From contig CAVTJN010000014.1 in assembly GCA_963735055.1 (NCBI GenBank), forward strand, positions 1 through 64,000: a stretch of 64,000 nt of DNA, written 5' to 3'. Below the pieces are notes generated by a model. The model ran no database searches, had not been told where the DNA came from, and was given only the letters and a program-made list of their open reading frames with translations. Shown in pieces: positions 17,205 through 24,089 of this stretch (positions within the stretch are counted from its first letter, which is position 1; each line of letters begins with the position of its first letter). The DNA is from JBBITI01 sp963735055 (GTDB taxonomy: Bacteria > Chloroflexota > Dehalococcoidia > Dehalococcoidales > UBA2162). The position numbers and the translations under genes were made by a program.

Positions 17205-17575
17205 CCAAGACCCCCGGCAGGTGTGATACGGCGGCTTTGGGCTGCCTCCAGGGCAGTTGCCAGGATCGAACTCTCAGCGAGCTGGCCCTCCAGCACCTCC
17301 CGGACGAGGTCGCAGGCCATTGCGATTTTCGGGTTGGCAAGACGATAGTAGATAGTCACACCATCGCGTCGGGTGACGACAACGCTCCGGTCGCGCAGAC
17401 TGGCGAGATGATGGGAGATGTTGCTCTGAGGAAGGCCCAGGCTGTCGGTCAATTGGCCCACCGACATCTCCCCATTTCTAAGCTCATGGATAATCATGAG
17501 GCGGGTTGGGTCTGACAGGGTCTTGCAGATCTCGGCTTGGAGAGTAACCAACCGCACGATATGTTCGTCAATCAC
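17201..17575 (-). CDS. ArsR-family winged-helix regulator
   Basis: About 124 residues from the GTG at 17573-17575. An upstream in-frame ATG at 17648 would add 25 residues across an AT-rich, promoter-like stretch, so I prefer the GTG. The HTH is typical: LSDPTRLMIIHELRNGEMSVGQL, SLGLPQSNISHHLASLRDRSVV, RRDGVTIYYRL. The ELxxG-type metal-site Cys (CVCEL) of ArsR/CadC is absent, so it may sense something other than arsenite. Its stop overlaps the dehydrogenase start (TCAT at 17201-17204), indicating that it controls that gene. Confidence 0.85.
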   Translation of the reverse strand: MIDEHIVRLVTLQAEICKTLSDPTRLMIIHELRNGEMSVGQLTDSLGLPQSNISHHLASLRDRSVVVTRRDGVTIYYRLANPKIAMACDLVREVLEGQLAESSILATALEAAQSRRITPAGGLG

Positions 17576-17589
17576 CGTCTGTACTCCGT

Positions 17590-17650
17590 CCGTTCTTTTA
17601 TAGATATAGATATCATTATGTATGCTAATATATTCATGTAATAATGTCAA
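17590..17650 (-). promoter_or_regulatory. AT-rich promoter/operator region of the ArsR operon
   Basis: A sharply AT-rich stretch in an otherwise GC-rich region, with repeated ATAGATATAGATAT and imperfect inverted ATTATGTA/CATGTAAT arms near 17615-17645. ArsR repressors usually bind imperfect AT-rich dyads over their own promoter. Confidence 0.4.
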
Positions 17651-17703
17651 TCCCTGCGCGGGCGGCTTCAGCCCGCGAATTGACAGGTGACCAGTGTCCC
17701 TAT

Positions 17704-17725
17704 ATTATGAGCGTATGCCCATAAT
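17704..17725. promoter_or_regulatory. 9-4-9 inverted repeat in front of the DUF134 gene
   Basis: ATTATGAGC (17704-17712) and GCCCATAAT (17717-17725) are complementary at 8 of 9 positions across GTAT. The repeat lies 26 bases before the ATG at 17752. The downstream protein begins with a DUF134 HTH domain, so this is a plausible autoregulatory operator. Confidence 0.45.
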
Positions 17726-17751
17726 CGGGAAGATAACCAAGGTGCTTGCCG

Positions 17752-18555
17752 ATGTCACGACCGTGTAAGTGCCGCCGGGTCTGCTACATGCCCGGTGTCA
17801 CATATTTCAAACCGGCGGATATTCCGATGAGGCTTCTCAAGGAGAACTGTCTTTCGTTTGAGGAGATGGAGGCAATCCGACTCCGCGACATGGAGAGTCT
17901 GGAGCAATTGGAGTGTGGCAGGAAGATGAATATCTCCCGTCCCACTTTCCAGCGGGTACTGGCTTCAGCACGCCGGAAGATAGCGGACAGCCTGCTCACC
18001 GGGAAGGCGCTGCGGATTGAAGGTGGCAATTACGAACTCACGGCGTCAGATGATGGGTCCTGGGCGGGGGGGAATGGGGCAGATGGAGAACCGTCGGTCC
18101 GCGAATCGGATCGCGTCGCATCGGGAATTAGTGATACAGGAGGAACAGCGGTGTCTAATAAGATAGCGGTCATAAGCGACGATGGGAAGACAATCAGCCA
18201 GCACTTTGGCCGGGCGCCGTATTATGTGGTGGTGACGCTCGAGGGCAACAGGATTATCAGCAAAGAGCAAAGGGCGAAGGCGGGACACCACAGCTTTGGC
18301 GAACAGGCCGAAGAACACCCCGCACCGGGCGTCCCGCACGGCTTCGACGCCGGATCGCAGGCCAAGCATGCGGTGATGGCGCAACCGATTGGCGACTGCA
18401 AGGTCCTACTCGCCGGGGGGATGGGGCGGGGTGCCTACGAGAGTCTCAAGAGCGCCGGCATTGAGTCCGTCTTTACGGACGTTGGAGACATTGACACGGC
18501 AGTCAGGCTCTACAACGAGGGCAAGCTCCCCAATCTCAGGGAGCGTCTGCACTGA
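17752..18555 (+). CDS. DUF134 HTH domain fused to NifX/NafY-type (dinitrogenase Fe-Mo cofactor) domain
   Basis: Residues 1-~100 are DUF134: MSRPCKCRRVCYMPGVTYFKP, LSFEEMEAIRLRDMESLEQ, then an HTH (MNISRPTFQRVLASARRKIADSLLTGKAL). Residues ~135-267 are a NifB/NifX/VnfX-like domain (KIAVISDDGKTISQHFGRAPYYVVV, and GDCKVLLAGGMGRGAYESLKSAGI). The ATG at 17752 matches the conserved family start. In other organisms the two domains occur separately or fused, next to Mrp-type ATPases. The likely role is Fe-S or metal-cofactor handling with self-regulation. It is followed by Mrp and MoaE genes on the same strand. A Cys pair near the N-terminus (PCKCRRVC) could bind metal. Confidence 0.85.
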   Translation: MSRPCKCRRVCYMPGVTYFKPADIPMRLLKENCLSFEEMEAIRLRDMESLEQLECGRKMNISRPTFQRVLASARRKIADSLLTGKALRIEGGNYELTASDDGSWAGGNGADGEPSVRESDRVASGISDTGGTAVSNKIAVISDDGKTISQHFGRAPYYVVVTLEGNRIISKEQRAKAGHHSFGEQAEEHPAPGVPHGFDAGSQAKHAVMAQPIGDCKVLLAGGMGRGAYESLKSAGIESVFTDVGDIDTAVRLYNEGKLPNLRERLH

Positions 18556-18592
18556 GCAAGTCGTAAGCACAAATCTGTTTCGGAGAGATGCA

Positions 18593-19615
18593 TTGCCAAC
18601 ACGTGAACGCGTAATGAAGAAGCTTGAGAGCGTCGTAGTACCGGGTGTGATGCGGAGTCTCGAGCAAATGAACCTGGTTCGCGACATCAGCATAGTCGAC
18701 GGCAAAGTCGACATCACCGTTGCCTCTGCTGCCTTAGGGCCGGGAGTACAGAAGGGGATCGAAGAGCAGATCAGGCAGGCCGTCGTTAAGTCAACCGGGG
18801 TCAAAGAAGTCAAGGTCAGCTTTGTGGAAGGCAACCCCAAAGACCTGAATGAAGTCGGTCATGTCATCGCCATCATGAGCGGCAAGGGCGGCGTGGGCAA
18901 GTCGCTGGTTGCCGGACTGGCAGCCAGCGCCCTGAGGCGCCAGGGCTACGAGGTTGGAATACTGGACGCCGATATTACCGGACCGAGTATCCCGAAGATG
19001 TTCGGAATCAGTACCCGGCCATCCGGCAGCGAAAGCGGCATCTTGCCGGTTTCCTCCAAGTCCGGCATTGAGCTGATTTCCATGAACCTTCTCCTGCCAA
19101 GCGAGGACAATGCCGTCATCTGGCGCGGGCCGCTCATTGCCGGCGCGATAACCCAGTTCTGGGAAGAAGTCCTCTGGGGCAAGCTTGACTATCTGATCGT
19201 TGACCTGCCGCCAGGTACGGCCGACGCGCCCCTTACTGTGTTGCAGACGCTGCCGATATTCGGGATAGTAATCGTCTTCACTCCGCAGGATCTGACAGCC
19301 ATGATTGTCCGCAAAGCCGTTGACATGGCCCGGCAGATGGGAAAGCCTATTCTTGGCGTGGTTGAAAACATGAGCTATCTGTACGTGCCTGAACTGGACA
19401 AGAAGATCGAAGTCTTTGGCAAGAGCCGTGGCGAAGAGATGGCGCTGGCTGCCGGGGCGCCGCTGCTGGGGCAGTTTCCGATGGACCCGGGCCTGGCGCG
19501 GCTCTGTGACGAAGGTAACATTGAAGTCTACGACTCGGAGATTGTCACCGGTTTGGGAAAATCCCTGGCGGAGGCAATCACACAGCGGACTTCTCAGCAG
19601 AAGAACAAGCAATGA
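18593..19615 (+). CDS. Mrp/ApbC-type Fe-S cluster carrier P-loop ATPase
   Basis: About 340 residues from a TTG at 18593 with GGAGAG five bases upstream. The alternative ATG at 18614 lacks such a site and would lose part of the MIP18-like N-terminus (RERVMKKLESVV, VDGKVDITVASAALGPG). The deviant Walker A is MSGKGGVGKSLVAG and Walker B is LIVDLPPGTADAPLT. The C-terminal CxxC of many Mrp proteins appears to be absent: it is replaced by NMSYLYVPELDKK, where others read NMSYFxCPxC. Cluster binding may therefore differ. It is encoded between a NifX-domain protein and MoaE, with MoaE overlapping by 4 bases. Confidence 0.85.
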   Translation: MPTRERVMKKLESVVVPGVMRSLEQMNLVRDISIVDGKVDITVASAALGPGVQKGIEEQIRQAVVKSTGVKEVKVSFVEGNPKDLNEVGHVIAIMSGKGGVGKSLVAGLAASALRRQGYEVGILDADITGPSIPKMFGISTRPSGSESGILPVSSKSGIELISMNLLLPSEDNAVIWRGPLIAGAITQFWEEVLWGKLDYLIVDLPPGTADAPLTVLQTLPIFGIVIVFTPQDLTAMIVRKAVDMARQMGKPILGVVENMSYLYVPELDKKIEVFGKSRGEEMALAAGAPLLGQFPMDPGLARLCDEGNIEVYDSEIVTGLGKSLAEAITQRTSQQKNKQ

Positions 19616-20001
19616 TCGAGATCACCAAAGGGACCATTTCCCCGGACGAGGTGATAAACCGGGCCAGGACTGACAGTAGCGGCTGCGTGGTTACGTATGT
19701 AGGGCTTATCCGTCGCAATTCTCAAGGCAAACCAGTTCTTTCGGTGCAGTACGCGGACTCCACAGGAAATGCCGTGACGGCGCTGGGGGCAATCGCCAGC
19801 GAAGCGAGGCGTAAATGGCCGGTGGGAAACGTCGCCATATCCCACAGGGTAGGAACGCTGAAGGTCGGCGAGATCAACCTGGTTGTTGCGGTGGCCTCAG
19901 CGCATCGCGGTGATGGGTTCGCTGCCTGTCAATACGTGATCGATCAGTTCAAGGCACGCATGCCAACCAGCAAGACCGAGAGATACGTTGGACAAGGGTG
20001 A
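19612..20001 (+). CDS. moaE: molybdopterin synthase catalytic subunit MoaE
   Basis: 129 residues beginning MIEITKGTISPDEVINRA. Family signatures are GCVVTYVGLIRRNSQG, ISHRVGTLKVGEINLVVAVASAHRGDGFAACQYVIDQFK, and a C-terminal MPTSKTERY in place of the usual P-(I/F)WKKE, keeping Lys and Glu. MoaE with MoaD inserts dithiolene sulfur into precursor Z in molybdenum cofactor synthesis. The ATGA overlap with the Mrp gene indicates one operon. It fits the two molybdopterin oxidoreductases in the window. No moaD is seen nearby. Confidence 0.85.
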   Translation: MIEITKGTISPDEVINRARTDSSGCVVTYVGLIRRNSQGKPVLSVQYADSTGNAVTALGAIASEARRKWPVGNVAISHRVGTLKVGEINLVVAVASAHRGDGFAACQYVIDQFKARMPTSKTERYVGQG

Positions 20002-20174
20002 CTTCTCCGGCGGCGAAAAAGAGCAGCCTCGGCCTCCATGCCTGAGAGACCGCCGCCCTTCCGTGGGGAGAGCAAGGCCCCTGCCTTGATTTGGCCATGG
20101 CCTCCCCATCACCGGTTTCTCGACCCGCCTCTGACACATTACCGCTCGCGGCGAAAGCAAAGGATCAGCCGGGG

Positions 20175-20402
20175 CTAGGTCTTTCTGATTTCGACGTCGC
20201 GCCTGATGATGTACGTGAAGTAGGCCGACCAGGCAATCGTAATCAGGGCACACACCACCACGAATACCACAATGCCGGCCTTCACCAGGTCGGACCAGTT
20301 ACCGGCAGGCACGAGTCCGACCAGCCACTGCGCGAGGAATATGGCGCCAACCGTGAGCAGGGCAGTAGCAGCGACGGGGATGACGACACGAAGACTCCTC
20401 AT
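20175..20402 (-). CDS. small membrane protein (75 aa)
   Basis: Two hydrophobic helices (~5-30 and ~42-65) separated by a short polar loop. It ends in a basic tail (YIIRRDVEIRKT). I recognise no family. It lies 85 bases downstream of another tiny membrane protein on the same strand, so the pair may be co-transcribed and form a complex. The positive C-terminal tail suggests a cytoplasmic C-terminus. Confidence 0.6.
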   Translation of the reverse strand: MRSLRVVIPVAATALLTVGAIFLAQWLVGLVPAGNWSDLVKAGIVVFVVVCALITIAWSAYFTYIIRRDVEIRKT

Positions 20403-20487
20403 AGCCTAACACCTCACGTCATTAAGAACCTCTGGGATTGCCGCGCCGACTTTGGGTCGGTCGCACCCTTCCTTCAGTCCCGGTCGT

Positions 20488-20655
20488 TCACTTCGCCTGA
20501 ACCGTCTGAGCGTTCTTCGTTTCCACGACCCGTCTCTCACGAGCTTCCTTCACTGCAGCATAGATGCCGCCGAGGTTCAGGTACCAGACGAATGCGGCCG
20601 GGGCCAGTATCACGGGGACTGCGATTGCGAGACCGATCACCATTGCTGTGTTCAT
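20488..20655 (-). CDS. very small single-pass membrane protein (55 aa)
   Basis: It starts at the ATG 20653-20655 right after GGAGAGGGAA, a strong ribosome binding site. The sequence MNTAMVIGLAIAVPVILAPA, then FVWYLNLGGIYAAVKEARE, gives one N-terminal membrane helix and a charged C-terminal amphipathic tail. The product is too short for family assignment. Together with 20175-20402 it could be an accessory or anchor peptide pair; anchor subunits for redox enzymes are often of this size. The function is unknown. Confidence 0.55.
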   Translation of the reverse strand: MNTAMVIGLAIAVPVILAPAAFVWYLNLGGIYAAVKEARERRVVETKNAQTVQAK

Positions 20656-20957
20656 TTCCCTCTCCTTACGTCAACTCTCTTTATCCGCGATTATCCTAAC
20701 GCCGGGTCGGTCGCCCGGGCTTCCGCCGTGATGCTTAACCTCAACGGGGCGAGATGCCTGATGTTGCAGCGTATGCGTACCAACCGGTGGCAGAAGCATT
20801 GACCGGGTTGGCACTTCAGGTTAAGTAGTTTTGCTTAGGTGGTCGGCGGGCCGGACTCGAGGCACAACCACCAGCGAATGGGAAGAAGGGGCGTATGATG
20901 TGTTATGTTAACTCGAGAGGTCGCTCGACAGTAATCGTGCATGCCAATGACGGCGCG
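20656..20957. other. intergenic region upstream of the second molybdopterin operon
   Basis: About 300 bases between the divergent small membrane protein and the molybdopterin oxidoreductase promoter. It is GC-rich at first and more AT-rich from 20820. I see no ORF with coding character and no repeat. Confidence 0.4.
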
Positions 20958-20986
20958 TTGGCTTTTCTCCCGTTCTTGGCTATAAT
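20958..20986 (+). promoter_or_regulatory. promoter immediately before the molybdopterin oxidoreductase
   Basis: TTGGCT (20958-20963), a 17-base spacer and TATAAT (20981-20986). The expected transcription start falls within a base or two of the GTG at 20993, so the mRNA may be leaderless. Confidence 0.5.
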
Positions 20987-20992
20987 GCCCGC

Positions 20993-23209
20993 GTGAGAGA
21001 TACCGTGACTGAGCGCATGATTCCCACCTTCTGTTCGATGTGCGGCCCGACCATGGGCTGCGGCATCAACTGTTACGTCAAAGATGGAAAGCTGGTCAGA
21101 ATCGAAGGGATTAAGGAGTCTCCCCGAAACCACGGGAAACTGTGCCCGAGAGCGTTTGCATCTGTACAGTGGCTTTACTCGCCGCAGCGCCTGAAGTACC
21201 CGCTGAAACGAACCGGTGAAAAGGGTGAGGGGAAATTCGAAAAAATCACCTGGGACGAGGCGCTCGACATCGTCGCCGCCAGACTACTTGATCTCAAACA
21301 GAAGTACGGCCCCGAGTCGCTGGCGATCCTATCGCCCGCGCGCCGAAGCTACAGCGACTATCTGTACCGGTTCCTGATCGTTCACGGCAGTCCTAACTAC
21401 GGACACAGCGGCATATGTGCCGTTCAGCGCGCCTTCGCCCTGGCATATACGCTGGGCACTCCCCGGACAACGCCCGACTACGAAAGGGCCGACCTCATCA
21501 TTATCTGGGGCGCGAACCCGGTCTATGCCGGCACCCCTCAGGGCCCCCTTCGGAGCATCCTGAATGCCCGGGACCGGGGCGCCAAACTGGTGGTAATCAA
21601 GCCCGAGATGCAACCGGATGCGGCCAAGGCGGACATTTGGGTCCCGATCCGGCCGGGCACGGACGGCGCCCTGGCGCTGGCCATGCTCAACGTCATCATC
21701 AACGAGAAGCTGTGTGACCAGGACTTCATCAACCGCTGGTGCTACGGCTTTGACCAGCTGGTACCCCACGTGCAGAAATACACGCCCGAGTGGGCGGCTT
21801 CGATAACTGGTTTGGCTGCCCCGCAAATCGTGCAAATCGCCCGGCTTTACGGCACCACCAGGGCAGCCTGCATCAACATCGGAAACGCCTTTGATCAGAC
21901 CACCGATTCGAATAACGCGGTAAGGTCTGTCGCAATATTGATGGCCATCACCGGGCATCTCGACGTACCCGGCGGCAACATCGTTTCCGGCATGAACAGC
22001 ACTATGCCACGACTCAAGTCGGTACATCTGAGAGAACGGTACACGCAAGAAATGGTGGAGAAGCTGGTTGGGCCGGAGATACCCGTCTGCTTTCAGCCTT
22101 TCATGGAAGGCACCTCTTCTGCCTACTACCACTGTCTCAACAGCGTACTTACCGAGAAGCCCTACCCCATCAGGGCCATCATCGCCCCCGGTACGCAACC
22201 TACGGTGATCACGCGCGGCTCCAGGAGGATTGTGGAGGCGCTGAAGAAACTCGAGTTCTTCGTCGTCATGGACGTTATGGAGAATGCCTCGATGCCGTGG
22301 GCCGATGTGGTCATCCCGGTAGCCACTATGTACGAGTCCGACCACCCGTTCGAAGGTGGTATGAACAACTGGCTGATGGCCCGCAACAGGGTGATCGAGC
22401 CTTTGGGCGACTACAAGTCGGATTATGAGTTCTGGCTTGATCTTGCGGTGAAGATGGGTTACGGGGGTGATTTCTGGGACGGCAGTATCGAAAAATGTAT
22501 GGACTACCAGCTCGAGAACTTCGGCATGTCCATGGCAGAGCTGCGTTCCCATGCCACCGGTATCGTCTACGAGAACAAACCGGCGCCGTTGGGCAACTTC
22601 GGTCAGCTGTTCTCCGCCCGGAGTCCTCGCCTGTCCGGTGCTCCGTATCTCCCTCAAGGAAAGGTGGCCATCTACAACACGAGCTTTGAGGAAAACGGGT
22701 TCAATCCGCTACCGGAATGGGTAGACCCGCCCGAAAGCCTCACCGCCACTCCAGAATTACTCTCGGATCACCCGCTGGTCTTCTCTGATGACCACACCTC
22801 GGAGGTGTACAACGCCGGGTGGTTGCGCAATTTGCCTTTTCTCCGCGAGGTCCAGCCTGACCCGTGGCTGCACATTCACCCGCAGACAGCCAGGGCGCGC
22901 GGGATTGACGATGGTGACTGGGTGATCGTCGAATCGCCGCACGGCTCGATCAGGCTGAGATCGGCCTATTTTCCGGGGATCCGTCCCGATACGGTAATGG
23001 GCCTCCAAGGCTGGTGGCAGAACTGCGACGAGTTGGGGCTACCGGGATATCGGATCCTGGACGGTGGCGCCAACACCAATAATCTTTACACGATCGATCC
23101 GGAAAAGGCGTTTGACCCGCTGGTAACAGCCATGCCCAAGCAGACGCTCGTCGAGGTCAGGAAAGCGCCCGAAGACAACAGTGGACAATCGGACAAAGGG
23201 AAACCATGA
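20993..23209 (+). CDS. molybdopterin-dependent oxidoreductase catalytic subunit (formate dehydrogenase/thiosulfate reductase-like)
   Basis: 738 residues from GTG 20993; the ATG at 21017 is an alternative start. The [4Fe-4S] motif is TFCSMCGPTMGCGINC with GKLCPRAFAS. The Mo/W-bisMGD fold (WDEALDIVAARLLDLKQKYG, LIIWGANPVYAGTPQGP, AKADIWVPIRPGTDGALALAM) is followed by the C-terminal barrel (HPLVFSDDHTSEVYNAGW, ARGIDDGDWVIVESPHG). The probable metal ligand is Cys in HSGICAVQRA. No Tat signal is present. It overlaps the next gene, a four-cluster ferredoxin, by 4 bases, giving a cytoplasmic two-subunit enzyme. The downstream UxaA-like genes suggest a sugar-acid or hydroxyacid substrate context rather than respiration alone. 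Confidence 0.85.
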   Translation: MRDTVTERMIPTFCSMCGPTMGCGINCYVKDGKLVRIEGIKESPRNHGKLCPRAFASVQWLYSPQRLKYPLKRTGEKGEGKFEKITWDEALDIVAARLLDLKQKYGPESLAILSPARRSYSDYLYRFLIVHGSPNYGHSGICAVQRAFALAYTLGTPRTTPDYERADLIIIWGANPVYAGTPQGPLRSILNARDRGAKLVVIKPEMQPDAAKADIWVPIRPGTDGALALAMLNVIINEKLCDQDFINRWCYGFDQLVPHVQKYTPEWAASITGLAAPQIVQIARLYGTTRAACINIGNAFDQTTDSNNAVRSVAILMAITGHLDVPGGNIVSGMNSTMPRLKSVHLRERYTQEMVEKLVGPEIPVCFQPFMEGTSSAYYHCLNSVLTEKPYPIRAIIAPGTQPTVITRGSRRIVEALKKLEFFVVMDVMENASMPWADVVIPVATMYESDHPFEGGMNNWLMARNRVIEPLGDYKSDYEFWLDLAVKMGYGGDFWDGSIEKCMDYQLENFGMSMAELRSHATGIVYENKPAPLGNFGQLFSARSPRLSGAPYLPQGKVAIYNTSFEENGFNPLPEWVDPPESLTATPELLSDHPLVFSDDHTSEVYNAGWLRNLPFLREVQPDPWLHIHPQTARARGIDDGDWVIVESPHGSIRLRSAYFPGIRPDTVMGLQGWWQNCDELGLPGYRILDGGANTNNLYTIDPEKAFDPLVTAMPKQTLVEVRKAPEDNSGQSDKGKP

Positions 23210-23787
23210 TGGGCAAGCAATATGGCTTTTTATTCGATGCCGACCGGTGTGTCATGTGCCACGCCTGCGAACTGGCCTGCAAAGGGACCCGCAACCTTGA
23301 GTTCGGCGTGAAGTGGCGGAAAGTGGTCGAAATCTGGCAGGGCGAATTCCCCGACGTCACGCGGACTTTCGTCTCCCTCTCCTGTCTGCACTGTGCCGAA
23401 CCGCCCTGCCGGGAGGCGTGCTCTTCGGGAGCCATATCGAAGCGGGCGGTTGACGGGATCGTGGTCGTTGACCGGGACAAATGCACCGGATGCGGAGAGT
23501 GCTACGCGGCCTGCCCGTATGGCGTACCCCAGTTTGGGACTGACGGCACGATGCAGAAGTGCGATTTCTGTCTGGAGCGTGGCCTGGAACCCGCCTGCAC
23601 CACACCATGCCCCGCCGACGCGCTTTTTTTCGGTACCATGGAGACGCTTGCCGGAATCGCCGCTGGGAAGGCGGGCAAGAGGCTGCCGGGCGCTGCCGGA
23701 CCCTCGATGTTCGTGATTAACACCCGGGGGCCTGACATCCCCGCCGGCGGCCTTTTGGTCGGACAGCGCCACGGGAGCAACCGGTGA
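23206..23787 (+). CDS. four-cluster ferredoxin subunit (DmsB/HybA type)
   Basis: 193 residues with four Cys clusters: CVMCHACELAC, CLHCAEPPCREAC, CTGCGECYAACP and CDFCLERGLEPACTTPCP. It is the usual electron-transfer partner of a DMSO-reductase-family catalytic subunit. Its ATG overlaps the stop of that subunit (ATGATG at 23206), and its own stop overlaps the next ATG region, so the four genes to 25249 look like one transcript. No membrane anchor gene follows, so electrons may go to a soluble acceptor. Confidence 0.9.
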   Translation: MMGKQYGFLFDADRCVMCHACELACKGTRNLEFGVKWRKVVEIWQGEFPDVTRTFVSLSCLHCAEPPCREACSSGAISKRAVDGIVVVDRDKCTGCGECYAACPYGVPQFGTDGTMQKCDFCLERGLEPACTTPCPADALFFGTMETLAGIAAGKAGKRLPGAAGPSMFVINTRGPDIPAGGLLVGQRHGSNR

Positions 23788-24089
23788 GCCTGACGCAGAA
23801 AGCAGTTGTTATTGACCCGCGCGATAACGTCGCCACGGCCTTAGCCGACCTGCCGGCCGGGGAGACCCTGGCGTTGTCGGTCGGAGATAGGGATATCGCC
23901 CTGGAGTTGATCGCTCCGGTCCCGTTCGGCCACAAGTTCAGCCTGACCACCGTGAGGACCGGCGCTGCCGTGGTCAAGTACGGCGAGACTATCGGAACTG
24001 CCACCATCGATATCCGGCCTGGGGACCATGTCCATGTCCACAATGTGGTCAGTACTCGGGGGAGGGGCGACCTGGAGGAGAAAAGATAA
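23784..24089 (+). CDS. SAF-domain small subunit of UxaA-type altronate/galactarate dehydratase
   Basis: 101 residues. VVIDPRDNVATALADLPAGETL, VPFGHKFSLTTVRTGAAVVKYGETIGTATIDIRPGDHVHVHNV matches the N-terminal SAF domain of altronate dehydratases, including the conserved HKF and G-x-IG segments. Start GTG at 23784 overlaps the ferredoxin stop. The stop is shared with the start of the large subunit (TAATG at 24087-24091). With 24089-25249 it would form an iron-dependent sugar-acid dehydratase split over two genes. Confidence 0.85.
   Translation: MSLTQKAVVIDPRDNVATALADLPAGETLALSVGDRDIALELIAPVPFGHKFSLTTVRTGAAVVKYGETIGTATIDIRPGDHVHVHNVVSTRGRGDLEEKR

Noticed and set aside
18791..19612. 273-aa minus-strand ORF opposite the Mrp gene
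   Set aside because: Shadow of a gene with perfect Walker motifs.
21329..22657. 442-aa minus-strand ORF opposite the molybdopterin oxidoreductase
   Set aside because: It is a shadow of the GC-rich plus-strand gene; composition is low-complexity, with no motif or ribosome binding site.
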